11,294 bases of DNA from an uncultured bacterium (lineage in GTDB: Bacteria; Bacillota; Clostridia; Lachnospirales; Lachnospiraceae): assembly GCA_905215405.1 (NCBI GenBank), contig CAJMQE010000106.1, positions 1 through 11,294 of the forward strand. Direction: 5' to 3'. Below the pieces are notes generated by a model, which saw nothing but the letters and a program-made list of their open reading frames with translations, made no database searches and had not been told where the DNA came from. Positions 1 through 6,125 of the stretch are shown piece by piece. The position numbers and the translations under genes are program-made. The stretch's first letter is position 1; each line of letters opens with the position of its first letter.

Positions 1-1
1 T

Positions 2-55
2 ACAATCATGGATGTTGTTCGTCAGGTAAAGAAATTCGAATTTAACGAACAGTAA
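2..55 (+). CDS. citF: C-terminal end of a gene, probably citrate lyase alpha chain (partial)
   Basis: Only the last 17 codons and the TAA stop are in the window; the visible residues end in MDVVRQVKKFEFNEQ. The segment resembles the ending I recall for the citrate lyase alpha subunit, where a 'DGT-[IV]-[IM]-D-V-[VI]-x-x-V' stretch closes the protein. CitF is the citrate:acetyl-ACP transferase subunit. citG begins about 36 bases after this stop, and citG normally follows citF or citX in cit operons, so context supports the call. Seventeen residues are too few to be certain; another cit gene such as citX is possible. Confidence 0.5.
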   Translation, partial: TIMDVVRQVKKFEFNEQ

Positions 56-91
56 GAAAGATATTTGTCCTGGAATAGGGCAGGGGGATAT

Positions 92-1015
92 ATGCAGATA
101 TATGCAGGTCTGGAAAGAGATTATGAAAAAACAGCAGAGTGGATTGGCGACAAAGCATATCGTGCACTTCTTGAAGAAGTGTATACGACACCGAAACCTG
201 GTCTGGTAGATCGTTACTCAAACGGTGCTCATAAAGATATGTCTCTTCTGACTTTTGAAAAAAGTGCGGATGCCATTGGCGGCTACTTTGTAAAAATGGC
301 AGAAGAGGGCATGGTATATGCTAGCAATCCACAGCTGGTCTTTTCAAAGATCAGAAAGACAGGAATGCTTGCTGAAAAGGCAATGTTTCAAGCAACTGGA
401 AATGTGAATACACATAAGGGTCTGATTTTTTCACTTGGAATCCTTTGTGCAAGCACTGGGATCTGTATACAGAACCAGATACAGCTGACTATGAAGAATC
501 TGATCCATATGGAACAGAAAATGGTCCGTACAATGCTGATCGATGAGCTGAACGGCATCAATCAGAAACATCAGGCGGACAGTCACGGGGAAAAGCTGTA
601 CCAGGTAAATGGTGTTGCCGGAGTCAGGGGAGAAGCCCTCGGAGGATTTTCCTCCGTAAGAAAGATCGCCTACCCGGTAATGCTTGATGGCATAGCCAGA
701 GGGTATTCCTTCAATCAGATCAAACTGCAGACTCTTATGGAGCTCGTTAGTCAGGTTGAGGATACTAATATCCTGGCCAGATCCAACGCGGAAACTCTTT
801 TAGAGATGCAGGGACTGGCCAAAAACTTCCTCAGGGATGGAGGCGCATACGCCCAGGACGCTGAGGAGAAATTAAAAGACTTTGATAAAATATTTATACA
901 AAAAAACGTGAGCCCAGGAGGGTGTGCAGACCTTTTGGCGGTCACGATTTTTATGGAATCTGTTCTGAATCGTTCGGGATACTTCACCAGCGAAGGGCAG
1001 AGACAAGCAAGATGA
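92..1015 (+). CDS. citG: Triphosphoribosyl-dephospho-CoA synthase CitG
   Basis: CitG joins ATP and 3'-dephospho-CoA to give 2'-(5''-triphosphoribosyl)-3'-dephospho-CoA with release of adenine. This is the precursor of the prosthetic group on the citrate lyase acyl-carrier subunit CitD, and it acts in the cytoplasm. Family signatures are clear: TTPKPGLVDRYSNGAHKDM at residues 32-50, TGNVNTHKG at 102-110, a GVRGEA motif in the middle, and a DTNIL motif in the C-terminal third. The 307 residues fit stand-alone CitG, so there is no CitX fusion. The ATG at 92 is preferred because AGGGGGA lies just upstream, although the spacing is short (3 nt). An in-frame TTG at 65 would add nine residues but has no good ribosome site. 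The gene is probably co-transcribed with the gene upstream. CitX, which transfers the group to CitD, is not in the window. Confidence 0.93.
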   Translation: MQIYAGLERDYEKTAEWIGDKAYRALLEEVYTTPKPGLVDRYSNGAHKDMSLLTFEKSADAIGGYFVKMAEEGMVYASNPQLVFSKIRKTGMLAEKAMFQATGNVNTHKGLIFSLGILCASTGICIQNQIQLTMKNLIHMEQKMVRTMLIDELNGINQKHQADSHGEKLYQVNGVAGVRGEALGGFSSVRKIAYPVMLDGIARGYSFNQIKLQTLMELVSQVEDTNILARSNAETLLEMQGLAKNFLRDGGAYAQDAEEKLKDFDKIFIQKNVSPGGCADLLAVTIFMESVLNRSGYFTSEGQRQAR

Positions 1016-1029
1016 AATGTTTGCGAGAA

Positions 1030-1098
1030 CAGAAAATTTCTGCAATAAAATACCGGAATCCGCAAAAATGGTAACACAATAAAGCAGAAAATTTCTGC
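1030..1098. repeat. Duplicated palindromic module after citG
   Basis: The 14-base string CAGAAAATTTCTGC occurs at 1030-1043 and 1085-1098, exactly 55 bases apart. Its first 13 bases form a palindrome, CAGAAA-A-TTTCTG. Each copy is followed within a few bases by TA[CT]CGGAA, so a longer module has been duplicated imperfectly. The first copy lies within a 20-codon ORF whose ATG at 1012 overlaps the citG stop (ATGA). Possible roles are a paired protein-binding site, RNA hairpins at the operon's 3' end, or a decayed repeat. Confidence 0.6.
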
Positions 1099-1120
1099 CT
1101 ATCGGAAATAGAAAATCGAC

Positions 1121-1154
1121 AACTGATATTTTAGCAAGGCTGATTCAGTTTTTT
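1121..1154 (+). terminator. Weak possible terminator of the cit operon
   Basis: AACTGA at 1121-1126 can pair with TCAGTT at 1145-1150, followed by a run of T to 1154. The stem is only 6 bp with an 18-nt loop, so it is weak. It is the only hairpin followed by a T-run in the first few hundred bases after citG. Confidence 0.3.
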
Positions 1155-1241
1155 AGGTTCAGCATACAGATACATAGCTGATCAACGTAGTAACATCTGA
1201 TCTAAAATGAGCATTAGATCAGTAGATGAATAACCCGACTG

Positions 1242-1250
1242 TGGTATAAT
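1242..1250 (+). promoter_or_regulatory. Possible extended -10 promoter in the post-citG gap
   Basis: TGGTATAAT matches the extended -10 pattern TGnTATAAT. No convincing -35 lies at the right distance. A 9-bp inverted repeat, CTGATCTAA (1197-1205) and TTAGATCAG (1214-1222), sits just upstream, where a -35 or operator would be. No gene of normal size follows before the terminator at 1695-1743, so any transcript would be a short RNA of roughly 490 nt. Confidence 0.3.
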
Positions 1251-1326
1251 ATAATCCTTTTCTAAAATGAGCAATATGCATAGGTATCGGATGTTATACA
1301 GCTGTAACTGTGCATGATGCGAGTTG

Positions 1327-1386
1327 TAATAAATAAAGTAATAAATAGAGCAATAAATAGAGTGATAAGTTAAGTAATAAATTTTA
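1327..1386. repeat. 12-bp imperfect tandem repeat, five units
   Basis: Five consecutive 12-base units share the pattern TAATAAATAGAG. Units 1 to 3 differ by one or two bases, unit 4 (TGATAAGTTAAG) is more diverged, and unit 5 degrades into TAATAAATTTTA. The array is in exact 12-base register. The period is not a whole number of helical turns, and the array is stop-rich, so it is neither coding nor an obvious iteron array. Confidence 0.6.
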
Positions 1387-1675
1387 ACTGTTTGTTCATA
1401 AGAATTATGAATAAAATAGATATGTAAAAAGCGGTTTTTAAGTGTATTTTAAATAGTGTATTATTTAAATAGTATAGAAACAAAAAAAGTGTATCAGTAG
1501 AACCTTTAAATTTTAGTGTATAATTAATCTCAAATGTGTATAAAAAATAGTAATAAAGTTATGAAATAAATGCGTGGTCAGACTAAGTATTATGCATGCA
1601 GAAAGAAAACTGAATTGAACAATAATTTATGGATGATGAGGACAATCATGAAGTAGTCTGCGGAGGTAGGTAGTC

Positions 1676-1750
1676 ATGCATAATAAGAAAAAAGAAAAGT
1701 GCCGGAATACAGTAGGGAAACCTGTGTATTGTGGCACTTTTTTGATATAG
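1676..1750 (+). CDS. Possible 24-residue small ORF with consensus ribosome site
   Basis: An ATG at 1676 opens a 24-codon ORF, starting MHNKKKEKCRN and ending in CGTFLI. A perfect GGAGGT at 1662-1667 lies 8 nt before the start, the best ribosome site in this part of the window. The reading frame runs through the terminator hairpin at 1695-1743 and stops 15 bases before the convergent LysR stop. It has a basic N-terminus and two cysteines but no recognisable family. It could be a small protein or a chance ORF in which only the ribosome site looks convincing. Confidence 0.25.
   Translation: MHNKKKEKCRNTVGKPVYCGTFLI
1695..1743. terminator. Bidirectional intrinsic terminator
   Basis: AAAAGTGCC (1695-1703) pairs perfectly with GGCACTTTT (1733-1741). 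After a G-U pair and one mismatch, AATACA (1706-1711) pairs with TGTATT (1725-1730). The plus strand ends in six T, and the minus strand has an A/G-rich complement giving a broken T-run, so it can work both ways. It lies 22 bases beyond the LysR stop codon and is the natural terminator of that gene. Confidence 0.85.
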
Positions 1751-1765
1751 GAATTTCCATTTCAA

Positions 1766-2674
1766 TTAGGTGAAATCTCTTACGATTTTTATATATTCTT
1801 TAGCATGGTAAGAAATATAGCTTCCCTTGTGAAAAGCAGCGACAAAATCCACTGTTGTTGACGGCTTTCCAATTGAAAAGCACAGCACCGGACGGCTCGT
1901 TTTAATATGCTTGAGGTGGGTCTCTGTCATAAAACAGATACCGTAATTCTTGGATACAAGTTCTACAGATGCTGAGAAATTACCTGTTTCAAGTACGATA
2001 TCTGGCTGAAGACCGGTAGTTTTGATCAGATGATTTACGGTCTGTCGAGTCCGCTGGTCAGGAAGTGGCAATATAAATTTTTCATCTTTGATCAGATCGA
2101 TATCCATATATGGAAATTTACATTTACTATTCTTTACAGCAGACTGTGCAAGAGGATTGTCAGGGGACATGACAAGTAATAATTCCTCATGGCTGATCAG
2201 TTCATAATCGATGTTGCTGCTATGAATTGGAAGGTTGAAAAATGCAAGATCGGTAGTTCCGTCCAGTATCATTTCTTCAAGCTTATTTGAATTTGCTTCC
2301 AGAATATTCAGATGCACATTAGGATAGAGACTGTGAAAGATAGGAAGTGTACATGGAAGCATATAAGTACTACGCATGGCAGGAAATGCCACTTTTAGTG
2401 ATCCTTCGTTCTTTTTAATAATATCGTTCATTTCCTGATCCAGCTGTTTCTTTAAGTCCAGGATCATGGTAGCTTTTTCAACATACTTCTGTCCGGAGTA
2501 TGTGAGGATAAATTTATTTCCAACTTTTTTGAATAGTTTCAGACCTAATTCACGTTCCTTTTTCTGTAAAAACTTCGTCAGGGTTGGCTGACTGATGTAG
2601 ACAGATTCGGAAGCTTTTGTAATGTTTCCGTATTTTGCAATTGCAACAAGATATGATAAATCTTTAAAATCCAT
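1766..2674 (-). CDS. LysR-type transcriptional regulator
   Basis: A 302-residue protein of the usual LTTR length. The N-terminal winged helix-turn-helix is clear: MDFKDLSYLVAIAKYGNIT at the start, then ASESVYISQPTLTKFLQK, followed by the linker helix. The remaining part (about residues 90-295) fits the LysR effector-binding domain, with the typical 'LPIFHSLYPNVHLNILE' strand-helix region and 'GTTDLAFF'. LTTRs act as tetramers that sense a small metabolite and usually activate a divergent gene. Here the divergent gene is the KDPG aldolase; the cit operon is convergent. The effector cannot be read from sequence. The start has AAGGAG 6 nt upstream (plus-strand CTCCTT at 2681-2686). Confidence 0.93.
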   Translation of the reverse strand: MDFKDLSYLVAIAKYGNITKASESVYISQPTLTKFLQKKERELGLKLFKKVGNKFILTYSGQKYVEKATMILDLKKQLDQEMNDIIKKNEGSLKVAFPAMRSTYMLPCTLPIFHSLYPNVHLNILEANSNKLEEMILDGTTDLAFFNLPIHSSNIDYELISHEELLLVMSPDNPLAQSAVKNSKCKFPYMDIDLIKDEKFILPLPDQRTRQTVNHLIKTTGLQPDIVLETGNFSASVELVSKNYGICFMTETHLKHIKTSRPVLCFSIGKPSTTVDFVAAFHKGSYISYHAKEYIKIVRDFT

Positions 2675-2695
2675 TTGCAGCTCCTTGTGTACTGT

Positions 2696-2724
2696 ATTTT
2701 AGATTCCTGAGTGGATATAATCAA
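2696..2724 (-). promoter_or_regulatory. Promoter of the LysR gene
   Basis: Read on the minus strand, TTGATT (plus 2719-2724) and TAAAAT (plus 2696-2701) are separated by exactly 17 bases. Transcription would start near 2689, leaving a very short leader that contains the AAGGAG ribosome site. Confidence 0.6.
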
Positions 2725-2732
2725 AGTATTTG

Positions 2733-2744
2733 AAGATCGATCTT
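2733..2744. promoter_or_regulatory. Perfect 12-bp palindrome, candidate operator
   Basis: AAGATCGATCTT is a perfect palindrome just upstream of the LysR -35 element, centred about 49 bases before the inferred start. This is a plausible position for LysR autoregulation. It does not show a clear T-N11-A arm pattern. Confidence 0.35.
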
Positions 2745-3067
2745 AGTGTACTACAGGAATAGGAAAGTTCATAAAATCAAAACTTATGTAGTCGTTACTT
2801 TGTATGCTCAAAATCCATTAGCAGGATGTGTTTTTTTGCTATGAAATATTCGCAGGAATGCGTTCGTCATTTCATTTAATTATACTTCATATCAGTGGAT
2901 TGTTCAATTATATCCTGGTATTGGAAGCCCTTCTGTGAGTGGTCATATGATCAGAATAAAACAGGAAACTAGTCGATAAAAGACAGCATAAATTTACATA
3001 TTGGAATGCAGGAATCGACAGGAAACAAATATTTATTTTTCTGAGCAGTTCACAGAGTAGGATATAC
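2745..3067. other. Divergent LysR-eda intergenic region
   Basis: About 320 bases between the two promoters. There is no gene. One imperfect inverted repeat is visible: TGAAAT at 2842-2847 against ATTTCA at 2869-2874, with CGC/GCG inside, centred near 2858. It is far from the inferred eda start (about 3103), so a role as an activator site is uncertain. The length is generous for a simple divergent LTTR pair. Confidence 0.4.
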
Positions 3068-3096
3068 TTGCAAAGAAGCGTGTCGAATGATAGAAT
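3068..3096 (+). promoter_or_regulatory. Promoter of the aldolase gene
   Basis: TTGCAA (3068-3073) and TAGAAT (3091-3096) are 17 bases apart, and a TG at 3088-3089 makes an extended -10. The inferred start is near 3103, giving a leader of about 46 nt with AAGGAG 8 nt before the ATG. Confidence 0.65.
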
Positions 3097-3148
3097 ATTA
3101 ATCGTTAGAGTTAAATTATAACAATCATATATTAAAGGAGAAAAGAAA

Positions 3149-3787
3149 ATGACAGGAGCAGATAAGTTCGAAGAATTAGGCGTAATTCCAGTAGTAGTAT
3201 TAAACGATGTTAAGGATGCACTTCCATTAGCAAAAGCATTAGTAAATGGTGGACTTCCATGTGCAGAAGTAACATTCAGAACAGAAGCAGCTGAAGAATC
3301 AATCCGTGTTATGCATGAAGCATATCCAGAAATGATGATCGCAGCAGGTACAGTTCTTACAACAGAGCAGGTTGACCGTGCAGTTGCAGCTGGTGCTTCA
3401 ATTATCGTAAGCCCAGGTTTTGATCCAGAAATCGTTGATTACTGTATCTCAAAGAACATTGAAGTATGCCCAGGTATCGTTACACCATCTGAATTAGCTC
3501 AGGTTGTTAAACGTGGTTTAACAAGATGTAAATTCTTCCCAGCTGAAGCAGCAGGTGGACTTAAGATGATCAAGGCTATGACAGCAGCTTACACAAACGT
3601 AAGAATCATGCCTACAGGCGGAATCAATGCTAAGAATATTGGCGAATATCTTGAATGTGATAAGATCTTCTGTTGTGGTGGTAGCTGGATGGTTAAAGGC
3701 AATTTAATCTCAGCTGGTGAATTCGATAAGATCGAAGCTATGACAAAAGAAGCTGTTGAATTAGTTAAATCAGTACGTAATAAGTAA
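3149..3787 (+). CDS. eda: KDPG/KHG aldolase (2-dehydro-3-deoxyphosphogluconate aldolase)
   Basis: Eda is a class I aldolase of the Entner-Doudoroff and hexuronate pathways. It splits 2-keto-3-deoxy-6-phosphogluconate into pyruvate and glyceraldehyde-3-phosphate, and can also cleave 4-hydroxy-2-oxoglutarate. The 212 residues match the family length. The Schiff-base lysine is K128 in CKFFPAEAAGG, and the catalytic glutamate is E40 in AEVTFRTE. R44, T68 (GTVL), P89 (SPG) and S179 (GGSW) line up with the E. coli active-site residues at a constant offset of five. PTGG at 155-158 is the phosphate-binding loop. The start has AAGGAG 8 nt upstream. Codon choice is strongly biased (almost all prolines are CCA), unlike neighbouring genes, which suggests high expression. 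No KDG kinase or dehydratase lies beside it, so it stands alone, divergent from LysR. Confidence 0.95.
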   Translation: MTGADKFEELGVIPVVVLNDVKDALPLAKALVNGGLPCAEVTFRTEAAEESIRVMHEAYPEMMIAAGTVLTTEQVDRAVAAGASIIVSPGFDPEIVDYCISKNIEVCPGIVTPSELAQVVKRGLTRCKFFPAEAAGGLKMIKAMTAAYTNVRIMPTGGINAKNIGEYLECDKIFCCGGSWMVKGNLISAGEFDKIEAMTKEAVELVKSVRNK

Positions 3788-3807
3788 TTTCATATTACAT
3801 TTACAGT

Positions 3808-3828
3808 AACAGGTGACAGTCGCCTGTT
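3808..3828 (+). other. Hairpin between eda and its terminator
   Basis: AACAGGTGA (3808-3816) pairs with TCGCCTGTT (3820-3828) over 9 bp including one G-U, with a 3-nt loop. It is followed by A, not T, so it is not itself a terminator on the plus strand. It may protect the mRNA 3' end. Confidence 0.6.
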
Positions 3829-3830
3829 AT

Positions 3831-3876
3831 AAAAAAGGAGCGGTGCATGAAGAAATTTGTGCATGGCTCCTTTTTT
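3831..3876 (+). terminator. Terminator of eda
   Basis: AAAAAAGGAGC (3831-3841) pairs perfectly with GCTCCTTTTTT (3866-3876), an 11-bp stem ending in six T. The A-tract on the other arm could make it work on the minus strand too, but no minus-strand gene ends here. Confidence 0.88.
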
Positions 3877-3932
3877 ATTGCTAAAAATTTACTACTTAAA
3901 ATAGAAATAGATTTTACGTTTAGTTGAAAAAA

Positions 3933-3961
3933 TTGATCAGTGCAGGGCAATATGGTATATG
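3933..3961 (+). promoter_or_regulatory. Possible promoter of the six-helix membrane protein gene
   Basis: TTGATC (3933-3938) and TATATG (3956-3961) are 17 bases apart, a fair but not strong sigma-A match. The gap between the eda terminator and the next gene holds nothing better. Confidence 0.35.
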
Positions 3962-4051
3962 ATAGCAGTATAAATGCATTATGATATTATCAATATATGG
4001 ATTTATCAATAGGGGATAGTGTTGTGTTTAAGAAGGGAAAGAGGGATTATT

Positions 4052-4624
4052 ATGGAGAAATATACAAAAGTAATAATGAGTGGAAATGGATGTATGGCCA
4101 TATGCTGTGTTATTTATCTGATCTGGTGGAGCGTGGTATTCAGACCGGAATTTAGGGCTCCTGGACCGTTAGCGGTTATTTTATTTTTACTGACAGCAGG
4201 AACTGGGATTACAGGTCTGATCCTGCTTATCAGTGGAATCAGGAATATGCCATCTGTGCAACCGAACCTTTCTAACCAGGTGATTATGATAGCTGGAATC
4301 TGCCTCTATATTATTTTGTTTTTTGTATCCTTTATTTTTATGCATCGGCAAGTGACGACTGAATTGTTGCTGATTATTGGATGGGGTATGCTGGTGCTTT
4401 GTGAAGTAAATGTAATGTATGGAGCGGGAAATTTTTCATTGCAGACAGTAATTATCAGTTGCATCCTAATAGGAAGTGTGGCGCTTATTAGTATGATCTG
4501 TTATTTAACGTACTACAATTTAAAGCCGATGGTAGCGTACGTAGACGGGATGGTACCATTGCTTTTAATCGGTGCAGTTATGCTTGGATTATCAGTTATG
4601 ATCTGGCATGGGAAAAGAGGATAA
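4052..4624 (+). CDS. Six-helix integral membrane protein of unknown function
   Basis: I do not recognise the family. The protein is about 190 residues and very hydrophobic, with about six predicted transmembrane segments: near residues 14-34 (CMAICCVIYLIWW), 41-61, 75-97 (MIAGICLYIILFFVSFIFM), 104-120, 129-154 and 166-185. Loops are short and there is no soluble domain or transport motif. The ATG at 4052 is chosen because AGAGGGA lies a few bases upstream. A GTG at 4019 with AGGGGAT before it would add 11 residues (CLRRERGII) and is also possible. The Amidase_6 gene begins 118 bases downstream with no clear terminator between them, so they may be co-transcribed. Confidence 0.75.
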   Translation: MEKYTKVIMSGNGCMAICCVIYLIWWSVVFRPEFRAPGPLAVILFLLTAGTGITGLILLISGIRNMPSVQPNLSNQVIMIAGICLYIILFFVSFIFMHRQVTTELLLIIGWGMLVLCEVNVMYGAGNFSLQTVIISCILIGSVALISMICYLTYYNLKPMVAYVDGMVPLLLIGAVMLGLSVMIWHGKRG

Positions 4625-4742
4625 TACAGAGATTGTCAGGGCAGGCATAATGAATCTCAAATCATGATAGGAAGCAGACGAAACCGGTCAAACTTTTCTG
4701 CATATACTGGATAGTGAACAATAGATAGAAACGTGAAAAACT

Positions 4743-5228
4743 ATGCCAAAAGAAGTTGAGTATCGACGTGAAGCAGTTTTACAATATGCAAAACAATGGG
4801 CATTGAAAAGAAATCCCAGATATCTCGATTTTTCGCATCTGGGAGGAGACTGCACCAACTTTGCATCACAATGCATTTATGCTGGAAGCGGAGTAATGAA
4901 TTATACACCGACATTGGGGTGGTATTACAATAGTAGCACGGACAGAAGTCCGAGCTGGACAGGTGTACAGTATCTATATAATTTTCTGGTCAGCAATAAA
5001 TCCGTAGGTCCATATGCGGTTGAAACAGGACAAAATGGAGTACAGCCCGGAGATATTGTACAATTTGGTAATCAGTACGGATACTATCACAGCCCAGTCA
5101 TTGTCGCAATAGAGGGAGGGCGTATTTATCTTGCTGCGCATACATTTGATGCCTATATGCGACCATTGGACAGTTATGTCTATGCACATGCACGATTCCT
5201 GCATATTCAGGGCGTACGTAAATGGTAG
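4743..5228 (+). CDS. Amidase_6-type putative cysteine amidase/peptidase
   Basis: The N-terminal half carries the hallmark of the putative amidase domain (Amidase_6): AVLQYAKQWALKRNPRYLDF at 11-30, then GGDCTNFASQC at 34-44. This is the papain/NlpC-like fold, in which C37 would be the nucleophile. H116 in YYHSPVI is the likely catalytic histidine, and PGDIVQF at 102-108 is typical of such enzymes. At 161 residues it is little more than the domain. It has no signal peptide or wall-binding module, although longer family members are often secreted, so its location is unclear. An in-frame TGA lies three codons before the ATG, which fixes the start region; no good Shine-Dalgarno site is visible. 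A strong terminator follows. The substrate is unknown; a peptide or wall fragment is an inference from the fold. Confidence 0.88.
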   Translation: MPKEVEYRREAVLQYAKQWALKRNPRYLDFSHLGGDCTNFASQCIYAGSGVMNYTPTLGWYYNSSTDRSPSWTGVQYLYNFLVSNKSVGPYAVETGQNGVQPGDIVQFGNQYGYYHSPVIVAIEGGRIYLAAHTFDAYMRPLDSYVYAHARFLHIQGVRKW

Positions 5229-5271
5229 AAATATAATATGGAGCAGTCACAGCAATAGGAAAAATAGTATG

Positions 5272-5307
5272 GAGCCAGATTGAGAAATTTTCAATCCGGC
5301 TCTTTTT
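5272..5307 (+). terminator. Terminator of the amidase gene
   Basis: GAGCCAGATTGA (5272-5283) pairs with TCAATCCGGCTC (5291-5302) with one A-C mismatch and a 7-nt loop, followed by five T. The match to an intrinsic terminator is good. Confidence 0.88.
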
Positions 5308-5426
5308 CCGCCAAAGGAAATGATTTTACAATCGATCCATATTGGAATGTTTCATAGGCAAGAAAGAAAAGAATATAATCCGAATTTGTTCCTTGTACAA
5401 AAAATAGAATAAGACAGTGGAAAATA

Positions 5427-5455
5427 TTGACAAACTAATTAGATGGGAATATGAT
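5427..5455 (+). promoter_or_regulatory. Near-consensus promoter of the TetR operon
   Basis: A perfect TTGACA (5427-5432) and TATGAT (5450-5455) are spaced by 17 bases. This is the best promoter in the window. Such a strong promoter fits a gene held down by its own repressor. Confidence 0.88.
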
Positions 5456-5459
5456 TTAC

Positions 5460-5477
5460 CTAACGAATGTTCGGTAG
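5460..5477. promoter_or_regulatory. Palindromic operator, probable TetR binding site
   Basis: CTAACGAATGTTCGGTAG is an 18-bp inverted repeat with 7 of 9 pairs matched, centred between 5468 and 5469. It starts 4 bases after the -10 and covers the inferred transcription start. The core CGAA-TG-TTCG resembles operators of TetR-family repressors. Binding here would block the promoter, so autorepression is likely. Confidence 0.75.
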
Positions 5478-5494
5478 AGAAAAGAGGAAAATAG

Positions 5495-6076
5495 ATGGAA
5501 GAGAATCATACACAGGAATTAATCATGCAGGAAGCACTACAGTTATTTGCATCAAAAGGGTATGCAGCGGTTTCAATGAGGGATATCGCGTCAGCAGTTG
5601 GGATCAGGGCTAGTTCCATTTATCATCATTTTGGAGCAAAGCAGGAAATTTTCGATGCATTGGTGCAGAAAGCGGACGATTTGAAAGAGCATTTACGCCT
5701 AATGTTCTTACAGACATTTGCGCAGGTACAGGATGTAGAAGAAGATGAATTTATTCAGGCAGGCGTATTTTTTTTAACAGGATATCTGTTCCATGAACAG
5801 GTCAGACCATTGTTACAGGTGCTGGAATGTGAAAGATTTCATAGCGAAGAAGCACAGAAAGCCTGGAGTGAATTATTATTTCAGGCACCATTAGAGCATG
5901 AAGAAAAAGTATTTCAAATGCTTATTGAGAGGGGAGGGATCGTTGGTACAGATGCAAAAGAGCTGGCAGCGCAATATCAGTCAGCCATTTTGCTGGCTTA
6001 TTTTACTGGTGATATAGAACAATTAAAGAGACAGCTTAAGAATTTTTATCAGAGAACATTTCAGTCATGTGCATGA
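5495..6076 (+). CDS. TetR/AcrR-family transcriptional regulator
   Basis: The 193 residues fit the family. The N-terminal DNA-binding domain is plain: 'ALQLFASKGYAAVSMRDIASAVGI' about residues 14-37, then ASSIYHHFGAKQEIFDAL, the classic recognition helix and its YHHF motif. The C-terminal helical domain (about 60-193) would bind a ligand that cannot be named from sequence. GAGG lies 7-8 nt before the ATG. The gene has its own strong promoter with an operator on the start site, so it probably represses itself. A small membrane protein gene follows 49 bases later and is the most likely co-regulated target, with the alpha/beta hydrolase further on a weaker candidate. Confidence 0.94.
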   Translation: MEENHTQELIMQEALQLFASKGYAAVSMRDIASAVGIRASSIYHHFGAKQEIFDALVQKADDLKEHLRLMFLQTFAQVQDVEEDEFIQAGVFFLTGYLFHEQVRPLLQVLECERFHSEEAQKAWSELLFQAPLEHEEKVFQMLIERGGIVGTDAKELAAQYQSAILLAYFTGDIEQLKRQLKNFYQRTFQSCA

Positions 6077-6125
6077 CAAAATGATTCAGCAAGTTGTCTG
6101 AAAAAGGCGGGAGGGGAAGATTAGT

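Larger units (their letters stand above)
1016..1690. other. Long AT-rich intergenic region with repeats
   Basis: About 675 bases without a recognisable gene lie between citG and the LysR terminator. The region holds a duplicated palindrome near citG, a weak terminator-like hairpin, a 9-bp inverted repeat at 1197-1222, an extended -10 sequence at 1242-1250, a perfect 10-bp palindrome TACAGCTGTA at 1297-1306, and 12-bp tandem repeats at 1327-1386. Bases 1387-1620 are very A/T-rich, with many stops in all frames and no clear signal. The 13-base string TCTAAAATGAGCA occurs twice (1201-1213 without its last shared flanks, and 1261-1273). The region could be a degraded gene, a regulatory RNA locus or plain spacer. 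Confidence 0.6.

Noticed and set aside
751..1077. 108-codon minus-strand ORF over the citG 3' end
   Set aside because: It lies antisense to the well-supported citG, has no ribosome site and shows no domain.
3068..3080. Possible catabolite (cre) site in the eda promoter
   Set aside because: TTGCAAAGAAGCG lacks the central CG at the position required by the cre consensus.
3808..3828. Strong hairpin after eda considered as its terminator
   Set aside because: It is followed by A rather than T on the plus strand; the next hairpin (3831-3876) has the proper T-run.
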